From contig NC_063077.1 in assembly GCF_022605165.1 (NCBI RefSeq), forward strand, positions 496,001-560,000: 64,000 nt of DNA, read 5' to 3'. Shown here in pieces: positions 34,715 through 47,452 of this stretch (positions are counted from its first letter, which is position 1; each line of letters opens with the position of its first letter). Source of the stretch: Purpureocillium takamizusanense. Lineage: Eukaryota > Ascomycota > Sordariomycetes > Hypocreales > Ophiocordycipitaceae. The notes under the pieces were generated by a model. That model was not told the DNA's origin and ran no database searches. It was given only the letters and a program-made list of their open reading frames with translations. Both the position numbers and the translations under genes were made by a program.

Positions 34715-36960
34715 CTACGCGCCGCCTGTCACGGGCCCTGTAGGCGCCGGCTCGTGCCCATTGTCGCCATTGTTCCCACTGCATGTACCGGGCGGGCGAC
34801 AGGAACACAGTCGCTCCATCAATGGCAATGCGGCACCGCACCAGACGATGGTGAACGCAATCCATGCCGTGCCGAAGATAAAACCATGTGTTTCGCTGAA
34901 CCGCGGCGCCTGCGACACCGGAAACATGGTCTGCTGTGCCGCCGTACCCAACGCGCTGGCCGAGGCGTGTTAGAGTCAGTCGCAACAAATTGTAAGGAGA
35001 CGGTGAAGAATTTATTGTATGTACTTACAACCCAACAGAAGACATCAAAGACGATGAAAGCGCCCGCAAAATCTTGTCACCTCCGGAACAAGAGTTGAGC
35101 CACGAGCCCATCAACGGACCGATGGCGCCGTAGGCACTGGAAACGTAGAAGGCGGCCATGATGGCTGAATCGCTTGCCGGCCAGACGCAGAAGATGATGT
35201 ACCCGATCATCTGCACTCCAGCGAGGGCGGCAATGACGACGGAGGTCTTTTGCAGCCAGTCCGCCGTGAAGGAGCCGAGTAGCATCCAAATGAGTTGCTG
35301 TATTACATCAGATCAGACCAGCTGAGGTCTACACTTGCCAAGTTGACGACATGCGGTGAAGGATTTATACTTGACATAAGGTTAACGTACCAAGCAGCCG
35401 ATGACCGTGGGTAGGGCATTGATCTCCTCGATACTGTACTTGGGATGTCCGTTTTCCTTTAGGCTTTTGAGCCACAGTCCCATCCACCGTTGCAAGTTGA
35501 CAGCGCAGTTTAGTTCATACGTCCTGTCTACGTTAGCGAGTCATCCCCTCCCATCGGACAACGACACCCGGGAGATGGAATATGAAACGCACCCCCAGGC
35601 AATACAAAAGCCGTACAGCTGCCAGCACTTGAACAGCTGGCCGAATTTCGCCCAGCTCCAACGCACCGGCTCCGCGTCGCGACCTTCCTCTGCCAGTCGC
35701 TCAATGCATCGCTGCCTCTCACTCTCCGTCATCCACCAAATCCGCTTCGATTTGGGCTCGTCTTGGCCGAGCCGTTTCAGTACACCGAGCCAAGCGCTCG
35801 TCGAAAGCGATCAAACTCACCTGGGCAGACACAGAAGCCCAGCACCGCAATGGGAATGCTGATCACAAAGTCTAAGATGAAGAGCCATCGCCAGGCAGCG
35901 AGGCCGAGTCGGTTATTCATATTGTGGTATCTGAGATGGCGACTTTGGTTAGTACATGTAATGAGACAGATGGCTGCTGAATGAATTGAGAGAGGGCTCA
36001 CAGCCCGGCCTGGATGTAACCGGAAAGCATAAGGCCGCCAATGGACGAGAAGTAAAAGAGAGCGGTTCGGCGCGCAATCTCGGATTTACGGTACCAGCTT
36101 CCAATCTGTTGTGCTAATAGTTAGTCTCTCGTGATGATCCACGTCACAGATCCCACCCGGGACCAGACGATGGATGCGCTGCGATATAGACAGTTGGACT
36201 CGACTCACAATGTACCACGCTCCGGGCAAGACTCCTGACTCGGCCAGGCCGCAAAAGAAGCTGAATCGAGTAAGTAGGGGGTCTTGGTTAGTGCAGGGTA
36301 ACATATGTCTTTGCCTGCTAACCGTAGGATGTAGAGCGTCTTCACATTCGTCGCCTTGTACATGCATAGCACCATGACCGACCAAGTTACGGTGCAGGCA
36401 GGCAGCCAGAACCGGGGGTGTATCACCGTGAGTGCTGTAGCCGTAAACGGGCTTCCGATGATGATGCCGATGTTGAAGTAGGTGGAAAGCCAATTGAGCT
36501 CGTTGCCCCCTGTTTTTGACGTCTGGTGGTCAGGACACATATACTGCAGAACTGACGCCTTCCGCTTTTGATAGTGTAGCACGCGGGCCGCACGCACTCA
36601 TATCAAGGTCTTCCTTCATCCCCGAAATGTAAGCATTTGTGACATTTGTCTGGTCGAGGTATTTGACGAAAAAGGTCTGCGTTTCGCCCCTCGAGTCAGT
36701 ATGGGAGCAAGCGCTGTGCAAGCCTATGCACAAAGCTTGTGATTTGGCTGAGCCTTCTTGGTACTGACCAGGCACGTGTACGTAAGTATAAAAAGGTCCA
36801 GCTTAAACAGAAGCCACTTCTCTTCTTTGGTGGTGCCTGGTTCGTGCCAGTGGAACCAGCGCCGGACGGGAGGGCGGCCCTTGGAAGCACAGCACGACGA
36901 TGACGACGGCATCGGGTGCTTGGGTGGTGCGACAGCTGTCTTTGCCTGCGAAGCCATCAT
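34715..36960 (-). CDS. MFS transporter, Dal5/anion:cation symporter family
   Basis: Ten exons can be joined with consistent phases from MMASQAKTAVAPPKHP to the stop at 34715. Key pieces in order: FKLDLFILTYTCL, TFFVKYLDQTNVTNAYISGM, GNELNWLSTYFNIGIIIGSP, RFFCGLAESGVLPGAWYI, IGSWYRKSEIARRTALFYFS, then the loop GTYELNCAVNLQRWMGLWLK and ALGTAAQQTMFPVSQAPRF. These match the Dal5 (allantoate) / Fen2 (pantothenate) / Vht1 group of ACS transporters. The substrate cannot be told from sequence. All nine introns have GT donors and AG acceptors and leave no stop. It lies just beyond the 3' end of the PKS on the same strand and may mark the cluster edge or take part in it. Confidence 0.8.
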
Positions 36961-38061
36961 TATTGGCTATCTTCGGACCGTGTGCTGACAAGCAACTGTT
37001 TGGGTGGTGGTAAAGTTAGACGATTTAATGCAGAAAAGCTCAACATATAGTCAATCGAGACTTGCACCTCATAAGTCGCCCTCATTGTTTCCTTCGTCTT
37101 ATACTTGGCATACAAGTACGAATGTCTCTATGTTTGCAGGTCCCTGCACCTTGAGAAGCGTTCTTTGCCGTCTTTGCCGTCGTGAGCAAGTTCAAACCAG
37201 TCAAACGCGCTGCCAGCATCTGATAACTCGCTGCCGGTGGAGACCAAAAGCTAAATAAGCGAAAGCCGGCACTCCGGAAGAGTCCAAAGTCATTCGATAG
37301 CACGGCGGGAGTGGGCGGTGGCGGCAACTCAACTCCGGCGGCAAGTTGAATGGATGCTTGTTCCCCCATCAGGGTGCGTGGAGCGGATCAATTAGTGGAT
37401 AGAAACGCAGCACTGCCACGGAGTCGACCACGCGTGGTTTTAATACTAACTTACTTCGTAGATTGCCGACGTTATGTTTTGACATGAATGTAAGTAGGCG
37501 TGTAGAGCCGATTGGTGCGCGCGTCCCGTGTATTATGACTTGAGTGTTGCTGGCATGGGACGATGATGTGAATGTACGTGTACGGGGCTTTTCAAGTTGT
37601 GTTGTGGAATAATGGTTCCTGGTGAGTCGGGGCCGAGTGTCTCCAGTTTCGCCTTTTACTGCCGTCGATTGATTGATCGCGCTTCGACTCTCGTAGACAA
37701 GAAATGTCCCGCCCTGCACGTACTTGAGGGCAGACCGTGCAATCGTACCATTCATGATTCGACCGGGGCGGTCAGCGACTTGAAAATATCCCGTGGTGAT
37801 GCCACATTTGCTCGCACGCCTCCTTTACAAAAATCCTGGTATCCGAAGCAGGTAAGCTGGCAGTCTGTCTTTTGCTGTGGTTGGTCTACGACGCACAGCG
37901 TTGTTCTTGCATCCAACGATCCAACACAAACACCAAGGACTGTGTGTTTCATCCAGCGGACGGCAATGAAAGTGAATTCTATCTTCGTATACTGTACTTT
38001 GTACCCTTTCAAACTGCCCTACACTCAAAGCACTTTTGGCAAGTAACACTCCACCCCAGCC
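36961..38061. other. Intergenic between PKS 3' end and Dal5-type transporter
   Basis: This 1.1-kb region holds the transporter promoter and the PKS terminator. It is AT-richer than the left part of the window. No gene is recognised. Confidence 0.55.
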
Positions 38062-41000
38062 TCAAGCCATCGCCCTCGCAAGAAACTCACTGACCCCCTT
38101 GGCCGACGGTTCGTTCAGCATATTGAAGTGATGAGCGCCCTGAAGCTTCTCAATCGTCATGTTCTCACGACCGACGAGTTGGTCCCAGCCGTTCGGCCCG
38201 AGCACCGACTCAGGCCTACTCCTCAGCAGCCACGGCACATTCGGCGGGTCACTGGGGAGAATCTCAACCGACCCATCTGCGGCCACGCCGTCAGTAGCCC
38301 AAACCACCCATGTCTTGAGTTGTCTTTGGCCCGCGCTGTTTGCTTGGAAAGGCACCGGCTCGTAAGCGTGCAGCATGGTGTTGAAACCCTCAAAGTGGTG
38401 CTTCAGCCACTCTGGCGGGCTGCGCCCGGACGTGCCAAACACGCCTAGCCTGTTAAAGTCGTCGAAGAGTCTGAATGGCAGCTTTTCCAGCCCTATGGGG
38501 TTCGGGCTGTCGATGAGGATCAGCCTTTCGACTGTCTCGCCGGCATCCACCAGGCGTTGAGCGGCCAAAAAGGCACAAGTACCACCCGCAGACCATCCGC
38601 CGAGGTAGTATGGGCCGTGCGGCTGTCGACGACGAATCTCTGCAATGTACGCATCAACGAGGTCGGCGAACGAGTACTGCGACATGCCATCGGTGCGCTT
38701 GACAAAGGGGCTGCTCAGGCCATAAACGGCAATGTGCCGTATATCAACGTCGGGGAGGTTCAGATACGACGTTGCAAGGCCGGAGCCGTCAGCAACGAGC
38801 CAGAGGTTCTTGACGGCAGTGGTGGGATAGCCTTGCAGTAGCACCGATGTCGCTTTGATTGCAGGGCCGACGGGCTTCTCCTGAATGACTTTGACAATGT
38901 CGCCTATTCTGTGTTAGCAGAGCTCATACATCGGCAAAGCCTGGGTCGCATTCAGGCACTTACTCTCGTCAGCGCTTGACATTGGCGAAGTGTCCGCATC
39001 ATCGGGGCCGTCTAGTATGCCACTGCTTGATGGAGGAGTAGTTGGCACGGAGGATTCGTCAATGGACGGCGTCGATATCCCTGTGATGCGTTCAATCACC
39101 TCTTGAACAGTAATACTCTCAAGAAACGCGGTAGAGTCGATGGTGGCATCCAGTTCTTCCTGGATGCGATCCGATATCGTCAGTGCCAACAAGGAGTCGA
39201 CACCAAGCGTGACAAGGTCGTCATCATCCTTGAGCTCGCTAAGGGACACTCCGACCTCATCAGCAAGCAATGCTCTGATCCTCGCAGGCACATCGTCCGC
39301 CACTGGGGCCTTTGCCTCATCTGGGCTCGGCGCCGGCATCGTGGTCGCATGCTCGACTCGCGGAGCTTCTTCGATGACACGGGTAGGGTCCCGCATAACC
39401 TTCTCGTCTGCCTTTGGAGCCTTTACTGGTGCTCCGGGGCGAGGAACAATCTTCTCAAACATCTTTCGATTGAGAGAACTGAACACAACCCCCTCGTAGA
39501 TGCCGGCAATCTCCATGCTGGAGTCGAAAAAGTACAAGTCTCCGGCATACGAAATGCCATCCTCAGTCTCCATCTTGATGTATGTTCTGTACGTCTCGGT
39601 CGGTGACAGCTCCTTCAGGAACCGGACGCTACTCCAGCCGTGGTTGATGTAGACAAAGTTCTGGCAGTCAAGCGCATCGTTTCCGTTCAGGGAGAAACCA
39701 GTGATCTGTCCCAAGCTCTCGATCCAATACGGCGGGCACTTCCACTTGTCACCCTCCCCAGGCGACGTGTTGAACTTGACCTTGGCTGTGCATTCGAGTC
39801 CTGAGGAGTTCATGATGACCTCGCGTATGCCTCTGAACGGGCTGTCGTATTCGACAATCGAGGTAAAGAGCTTGTAAAACAGCCCCGGTTTGAGAAGATG
39901 AACGGACTCATCGTCACCGTGTACAGCCTGCTGCAACTGCTCTATTCTCGACTTGACGAGGAAGTCGCGTCGCTTCAACTCCTTTACCCCATGAGCCCTG
40001 TTGGTGAACGTACCAGTGCACCTGGCATTGGTAGCAGTGGCCTTGCCCTGGGCGGTGATGCTAGAAAGCGAAAAGGTGGCCGTCTTGCTTGACCAGTCGG
40101 CAACAGCCTTGAGTTCAATGAGCTGAACGGGGTCATCGGTTAAAAGAAGCGTCTTTTCTGCCGCCATGTTGCAGACGCCCACGCAAAGTTCGGTCTTGTC
40201 AGGCAGACTAGATCTGTCAAGAAGCCGAGAGAAGAGCGTCAGCGCCATGTCGGCGTACGCGGAAGACGGGCACATGGGCCGACCGTTGATTCTATGCCCA
40301 TTGAGGATCGCCAGTAAATCAGGGTATTTGACATTTGAGCGGGCCGTAATAGATGAAACGGTGGACGAGCTCTTCTCCTCGGTGATGTGCTGAACGGATG
40401 CTGTGAATATCTTCCCGGGTTCTTCGATTGCCGGGGGCAGCGCAAGTGGCACGCTCGGGGCATCTCCCTTGGTCAAGCACCAGTCGTTCCTGTACGGAAT
40501 CCAAAACTCTTTCAGTTCCCACTGATACGCGGGAAGACCAATGACGGAGACGGAGTTCTTGAACCCGCTGTGATACTCGCTCCAGTTGATCGACAGGCCG
40601 TACTCATACAACGACGTGAGTGTTGCAACCATCACTTGCCAGGCACTCTCGCCGCGTCGCAAGCTCGGGACAGCTCGAACCTTGGGTCCAAGCGTGTTTT
40701 TCACCATGTTGGAGCAGATTGGGTGGGGACCGACCTCGATCCAGATCGTCTTTTCCGAGATGATTCCTTCCTGGCTGCCTTGCAGTATAGTTTCAGAAAA
40801 CTTGACTGTCTGCCTGCAATGGCTCGCCAAATACTCTGCTGGAGAGCCAAAGTCGGAAGACTTCGTCATGACCTTGCCTGTTGACGATGACAGGATGGGA
40901 ATGATGGGGTCCTCGAAGGTAACGGATTCGCACGCCTGGCGGTACGAGTCGAGCATCCCGTCCACTTGCGCCGAGTGGAAGGCAAATTGCACCTTAAGGA

Positions 41001-44000
41001 GAGTTCCTTTGATGCTGTGCTTGGATAGGGCATCAGAAAGCGCGCCGATGCTATCGATAGTACCGGCTACAACGGTCTCGGACGGCCCATTAATGCAGGC
41101 AACCTCCAACCCGGTGGCTGACTCGATGAAAGAGTGAACTTGCGCAAGTGAGGCCTTGATCGCGAGCATGGAATGTGTTCCCATCGCGCAATGCTTCTCG
41201 AGAAGGACCGCCCGGGTACCGACAATGTGTATCGTGTCCGCGTCGGAAAGAACTCCGGCAGTGTTCAAAGCGGCGTACTCGCCGAGGCTGTGGCCGACAA
41301 CAGCTGTCGGGACGATGCCAAGTATCTTCCACCACTTGCCGAGCGCCATCTGAAGGCACGTTATGGACAATTGGAGCACAACTGGGGAGAGATCTTCCAT
41401 AGGAGTCACACAAGTTCCGTCCAAGATTGGCATGATAGACTGAAAGCCCTGGAGGCGCAGGATATCGTCCAGACCTGTGATGATGGATCGGAATTGCGGA
41501 ATGTCGAACAGCTGGTGGCCCATGGTCAGGTACTGTGACCCTTGGCCGGTGAAACAAAATGCAGTGGCCGGATTAGCCGCGGCGGTAGAGAGATAGCCTT
41601 CTTTTGTTTCCGCTGCCTCGAGACCCCGGCAAACATCGTCGATGCTTGCTCCGGAAACCATGGCTCTGAAGCCGTGGTGCATGCGTCTCGCCGTCGTAGT
41701 GTAAGAGAGCGATGACAACGCTGTCTGGCGATGAGCATCCAGATATTCTCGCAAAGCGCGGATATTGTTCTTCAGAGCTGTTTGGGTCTTGGAGGACACC
41801 GCAACCATGTGCAGTGGTCGCGCATCGTTCATCAAAGCGGGTTTTAGCGGTGCATCCTCGATGAGAACCGACGAGTTTCCACCGGCGGCACCGAAGTTGT
41901 TCACAAAAGCCCTTCTCCCAAAAATCTTGTCTGCCGGTCTGGGCCAAGATGTCGGCTTGAGAGCAATGTGGACATTGCGCTGCGTCAAGTCCGTTGGGAA
42001 GTTCCTGTTGATGCGCGTTTTGATGCCCACGTGTGGAGGAATGACGTCTTTCTGCATCATCATCAAGACCTTGATCAAGGAAGAGACACCGGAGGCAGAT
42101 TCTGCGTGGCCGATATTTGCCTTTGTAGAGCCAAGATGCAGAGACTGCGGTCGTCGCACGCCCGGCTCGGGGTTGAAGACGCTCAGCACGGAGTCCATCT
42201 CGCAGGCGTCGCCTGCCTGGGTCCCCGTGCCATGCATTTCGACGTAGGTCACGTCATTGCTGTCGACCCCAGCGCCTGTCATAATTCTGTTAAAGATGGC
42301 ACGCTGGGCCCCGGAATGCGGTCTCGTCATGGATATGGCCTCGGCGGAGTGATTCGTGTACGCGCCAAGGATGGTGCCAAAGATTGGGTCGCCGTCCAAC
42401 TCGGCGTCTTCGAGGCGCTTCAGGATGACAGTAGCGACGGCTTCTGATCGACAATATCCGTCGGCACCATCATCAAAGGTATTGCAGTTGCCCGTGCGCG
42501 AGAGGAAATGCGCTCTGTCCAGCCCGGCCCAGTTGTCAGGATTGGTCAGGATGTTCGTGCCTCCGGCGATGGCTGTATCACAGTCACGCTGCCAGAGACT
42601 TGTGCATGCCAGATGAATGGCCGCAAGGCTCGATGAGCAGGCCGTGTCAACATCAAAGCTGGGGCCGCTGAAGCGCCACTGGTAGTTGATGCGAGCAGGC
42701 AGGAAAGCGCGGCTTCCTCCAGGAACAAAGTACGTGTCAATGTCTTGTCCGCTGTTGCATTCGCGGTAGTCATCACTAGCAGTGCCATAGAAGACACCCA
42801 CTCGGTCTCGTCGTGACGATGGCGTGGCGTCTGGGACGAACCCTGCCATTTCCATGGCTTCGTACGCTGTCATCATGGCGAGACGCTGTGCAGGATCCGC
42901 CTGCTCTGCTTCTCTTGGCGAGAGGCCGAAGAAGCGCGCATCAAATAGCCAAGGTGTCTTCACGAAGCACCCCTTCGTGACGCCACTTGTATTCTTCTTT
43001 TTGCCAGTGGGATCGTAGTAAAGCCAGGGATCGAAACGAGACTTGGGGATGTCCTTGACCACGTCAAGGCCAGCGAACAGCAGGTCCCAAAACTCGTCGT
43101 TGTTGTCCGATTCTGGATACCGACCAGAAAACCCTATGATGGCGATTTTTGATCGCTTGGATTCTGGAACGCCTGAGGCTGTGGTGTTGACGAGCTGCAC
43201 AGCTTTGTCACCTTTGCGGCTCAGAGCCGCCACAAGGCTACCGACACTGCCCGAAGCAAACGGCAGAACGGCAGCTTCCGAGGCATCGGCATTTGACAGA
43301 ACGGAGGCCGCGCTCTCCGTGATGAGATCCCATCGTAGCTGCTTGGAAACGATTTCCCAGACTGCAGCCTTGAGGAGACTCTCGCATGATGTGCTTGTGA
43401 ACGGCTGGCCATTCGAGTTGGCGAGCACCGTGAGTCGCGGAACCCGAGCTTTGACGTGGTCGGCTAGCCTTTCAACCTCCGTATCTGTCTCGCGGGTTGT
43501 GTAAAGTAGCGGAGAATGAAACAGACCGCGCACTGGTACCTTTGCGGACCGGAAACCTGAGGGCTTGGAACAGAAACGCTGCAATTGCTCCTCTGGACCA
43601 GAAATCGTGACACTGTCATGGCCGACCGCACTCACATAAATCCTAGCCAAATTCGGCAGATGGTTCTCTTCGCAGTATTTGCTAACAAGCTCAAGTGCAG
43701 TCTCTTTGTTCACACCTCCCAACACCATGGAATATGACGTTGATCGTTGCGGGGGAGACGAGATCAAAGACGATGTCCTGGTCTCGACCAGGAGTCCAAT
43801 CTTGAAAGCGAGTCGTACAATCTCGGGACCTATTGTGAGGAGCTCAACAACGTTGTGGGAACAACTGATGGCGGCAGCGGCAAGAAGCCCGATGCAGCTT
43901 CCCACGACGCAGGTAGATTCCGGCCTGGGGTACTCGGCGAGGTCCTCTGTGGCGTGACTGATACGGGTCAGTGTGTGTTTGTGTTTGGAGCTCGGCACCA

Positions 44001-44305
44001 TGGACTCACACTAGAAAGGCTGCAATCTGATGCAAGCAAGCCAAAGCACTGTCCAAGGCACAATGGGGAAATGCAGAGGCATGGTGAGCTACCAGAAGCT
44101 CTGCCAGCGACGATGGAGCAGGGAATTTGGCTTGTATACTTAGGGGCAGCTGCCCTATTTCTCCTCTCAGGATACGGTATGCTTCGGCAAGGAAGGCGGC
44201 GACAACATGATTGTCTTTGCGTGATATGAGAGACCCTAGCTCGGAGTGAAAAGGGGCCGCCTGGTCTCCAAATACTATGATGCAGAGCCGCTGTGTCTCG
44301 TCCAT
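38062..44305 (-). CDS. Non-reducing polyketide synthase, SAT-KS-AT-PT-ACP-TE
   Basis: Iterative type I synthase making an aromatic polyketide. Three exons: 44305-44010, 43957-38964 and 38903-38062 (2,043 aa). The first join completes the SAT domain (AAFLV-HATEDLAEYP) and the last fuses the thioesterase (SSADES-DIVKVIQEKP); without it the TE looks like a separate gene. SAT: GSCIG with Cys120. KS: DTACSSS with Cys538, EMHGTGTQ, STKANIGHAES. AT: VVGHSLGEYAAL with Ser989. PT: NGHRINGRPMCP with His1320 and the Asp region ALDCQNFVYINHGW. One ACP: LGVDSLLAL with Ser1687. TE: LGGWSAGGTCAF with Ser1868. No methyltransferase, reductase or dehydratase domain is present. The layout matches conidial-pigment and naphthopyrone-type synthases; with EthD and laccase neighbours it resembles Metarhizium Pks1/Pks2. 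An in-frame ATG at 44356 is an alternative start. Confidence 0.93.
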
Positions 44306-46616
44306 GTTGTTCTTGGTCACGAAAACCTCAACAGAATGCCAGCCCGAGTGGGTCAAGTGGTATTCCAGAGGTCTTGCTTACGGCTCTGGCGGGAGGTGTT
44401 ATCTGAGTACTGGAAGTGGCAATAGGGGAAGTGTTGATAGCGGTATCCTTAAGAGAGGATGGCAATCAAGCATAGAGCTGATATTGGTCTCAGTAACGAA
44501 GCCTTACGGTAATGGAGAACTCAACCTACTACTACAACATGTTTTAGAGCGTCTAAGGCCTTCAATTAAATACTCCTCCTGGCTAAGGCCTTTGTTACAA
44601 AGCTTCCAAAGAGCCCCTACCTTCCCCAGTGATCTCGTTTTCATGTACACTGTACCTCGTACCCCCCTCCTAGCTTTGAAAACCACGCACTGATGAGAAA
44701 CCTGAAGTCACCTGCAGCATCGCCGGCCGCTCCTTGCTCAATCACTCTTCGTTCTCGCCAACGCCGAGGGCATATCATGGTTCGTCGTTTCTAACGACTC
44801 CCGATGTAGTCAGTGCCGGACACTCCAACTGGCTGGGATCTGTTTTGATCCATGTTACGCGAGCAGCGGCACGGCTGCCGCGGCCGTGGAGTCAAAGGTG
44901 CTAGAGTAAGGTATCCACCTTCAGCCAGTGTCAAGAGCCCTCAGCCTTGGATCCTTCTGGTGAGCTGTTCCTGGAAGTTCGCCCGACCACGCTCACACAT
45001 GCAGGCCTCATGAATCGCCCCGTCCCTGAGACGGCACAGCTTGTCAGCCACAGATAACGCCGCCCCATGCGGGCTGCGGTGGAACAACACTGATCAACCA
45101 CCAAGAGCTCTCATTGAGGCATTCGATAATAGTCAGACTGTGCGCCAACGTCATTTTTGCGGCCCTAGTGTATCCGGCGTGCATTAACGAGGTACGGGTG
45201 CTGACCACACAGCACCACAGCTGCACTCAGCAACTCCGTCGTGACATTTCGCCCCTTACGCCACAACGTCAAGCTTGTGGCAGCTGAGACAAGGATCCCA
45301 GCAAGATGCGGCATGCAGACTGACTACATAATTTGATCAAGCATACGGATATCTTTCGGATATGATCCTTATCAAAGCGCGCTAACCGCGCACTACTTCC
45401 CGTGTCTCAGATGACATTTTTCTTTCGATCCTTGAACCTGTGGTATGACAAAGACGTCCACATGGAAGCGCTCGCGGCATGGCGAGCATCATGGCATTGG
45501 ACAAGAGGTATGACTGCGGCATCGGACTGCCTTTGTCACATCTCACGTAACACCGAACGTGAAAGCCGGATGTAGAGTCATTGAAACGTTCCTTGAGATC
45601 CAACGCCACCTAGCCGAAATTAGGCACTGCGAAATGGCCATTTTGAGCAATGGCATGATGCCAAGCGAGATTTTGCGTACACGTGGAATCCACCATCAAG
45701 GGTGAGAGACAGCGAATGCGACCTTGTCTATACGTCATTCAAAGCTGCCCAGTCGGCGCCGCGGCCTGACGATACAACTTGTACAACAACAGCACGACAA
45801 TCCCGTCTCCGGGAGTCGCATATCAGCCAGCCTCTCGCCTTGAAGAGCTTCTCCATGGTGATCTGATTCATGCTTGAGCCGGTAGCGCTCTGGTCGAGCT
45901 AGTAGATCGTTCCGACTTACACGGCATGAGGCTTGCAGTCCACAACTGGGCCACACTGTGAACGGGTCTTAAGTTTCCATGTTGGTGGGGACCCAGCTAA
46001 CACCAGTCTTCTATGCCTACATGAGGCGTGGTTCCAGTAACACATGAGTGACCAGGGGCCACAACCGGCACGTTGACCGCCTAGGGAGCTGTTGGTTGGA
46101 CGGGAGGAGGCGGGGTTGGAGAACCGTATCAGAGCTTGGGGTGAGGATGTGCCGGTGCCGATTGCGCAACTTCCAGGAAGGCAAAGCAGACATCTGAAGT
46201 GGCATGCATTGAAAATTGCACTAACTTGATCCAGTTATTTTTGGCTCGATATGGAGGCACCAGACAAAGATGCAAGAGTCGGCCCAAAACAGATTTCCTT
46301 GCAGGTCGATGGCGGCGCGATGCAGCTCGTCACGCAAGCAGCAAGAAGATCGTGAATATAGGACATTTGTGGGGGCAAATGCACGTAATCGTACACACGG
46401 TTCGTCCGAACCGGGGACTGATCAGCCAAGCGTCAAGTCGCTATGTCAGCAAACGGCGGATATATCCCCTTGTTCCAAGTACCTCGTAGAGCTGATGCTC
46501 AGCCTCTGCCGATTGCCCGCTCATCGTTGCCGCTGTCCCCCTTCAATTGAGCAAGTTCTAGTCCCACCAGTCGTCATCAACCTTGAAAATATTTTCACCA
46601 GTTACATCGAACCAAC
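44306..46616. promoter_or_regulatory. Divergent promoter PKS / EthD, 2.3 kb
   Basis: The largest gene-free stretch of the cluster. It holds a perfect inverted repeat GTCGTT-TCT-AACGAC (44784-44798), a direct repeat CGGATAT spaced by 4 (45346-45352 and 45357-45363), and GATA-like motifs. I see no transcription factor gene or tRNA. Confidence 0.5.
44784..44798. promoter_or_regulatory. Inverted repeat GTCGTT-N3-AACGAC
   Basis: A perfect 6-bp dyad with a 3-bp spacer about 480 bp upstream of the PKS start. It could be a site for a dimeric binuclear-zinc regulator, but no family motif is matched exactly. Confidence 0.3.
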
Positions 46617-47172
46617 ATGGAGGCCGGCAAGAAGTATCTTTGTCTCCACATCCTCGGCTTCAAGAAGTCGACCGTCTCGTACGCGGAGTATCGTGACTAC
46701 ATGGTCAACGTTCATGCGCCATTGGTCCGCGACCTCCTGGTCAAGTACGGCATCGTGGAGTGGTCAATGGTCAGTTATTCCTGTCATGTACAGTGTCCGC
46801 AGCATTCACTTGATGCTCCCTGCAGACTACAGCAGGGAGCACGACAAGTCGGAGCTGATGCCGAGTCAAGCTGTGCACTCGATGTTATATGCTGACCTAC
46901 AGCAGACGCATCCGGATGAGAACTCTCCGGAAATGTTCGACAAGATTCGTGATGGCCTTTTCAGCAACATGGCGCCATTCGATGTTTGTGTATCCATCGT
47001 AATGCCCGACATCGAAACGTTTGTGCGATTCAAGACCGATCCGTTCTTCCAGGTGGATGTGGAGCCAGACCATGGAAAGTTTGCCGACTTACGACGATCT
47101 CAGATGTTTGTTGGATGGTTCACACCTCTCATCAAGGACGGAAAAGTGGTGGTGCCACTCTTGGGCACTTGA
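46617..47172 (+). CDS. EthD-domain protein (pigment-cluster type)
   Basis: Small ferredoxin-like dimeric enzyme family with members acting as dehydratases or cyclisation helpers in aromatic polyketide pathways. Exon 1 is 46617-46769 (MEAGKKYLCLHILGFKKSTV to KYGIVEWSM). The intron is 46770-46905 and exon 2 is 46906-47172 (THPDENSPEMFDKIRDG to LLGT), total 139 aa. The joined segment YGIVEWSMTHPDE matches the family pattern YGI-x-x-W-T-M-T-H. PDIETFVRFKTDPFF and DHGKFADLRRSQ follow as expected. The long intron contains open sequence in frame with exon 2, so an automatic caller could misplace the splice site. CAG-CAG at the acceptor allows one extra Gln. It is divergent from the PKS and is known in Metarhizium as a partner of Pks1 and a laccase. 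Confidence 0.85.
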
Positions 47173-47452
47173 GTCTCCCTGCTGTGGGGAGATGGGACCC
47201 TGATGGTGGGAGTCCGGCGCTCCGTAGTGTGGGAGTCGAACACGACTCAATTTACATCTCCCATATATCGAAGGCGTGATAGCTTATCATCGATTACACA
47301 TGTATGTTGTTAAACAATATGGAGCAGATATGAGTTGCTGTCCGCATGAACGAAAGAGTCAAAATCCTTCCGCAGCGACGCCCGTCACGCCATAAAGCGA
47401 CCGTGCCCATGGCCCTTCTCATCCTCGAAAACATTGACAAATGTTCTCATCA

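Noticed and set aside
38062..38844. Separate thioesterase gene downstream of the PKS
   Set aside because: A short intron with perfect signals joins it in frame to the PKS, and ACP-TE is the normal order.
38914..44001. PKS starting at the internal ATG near 44001
   Set aside because: That N terminus is intronic; the upstream exon with MDETQRLCIIVFGDQ restores the SAT domain.
46270..47172. 300-aa protein read straight through the EthD locus
   Set aside because: It reads the first exon out of frame and includes the intron; the spliced 139-aa form matches the family.
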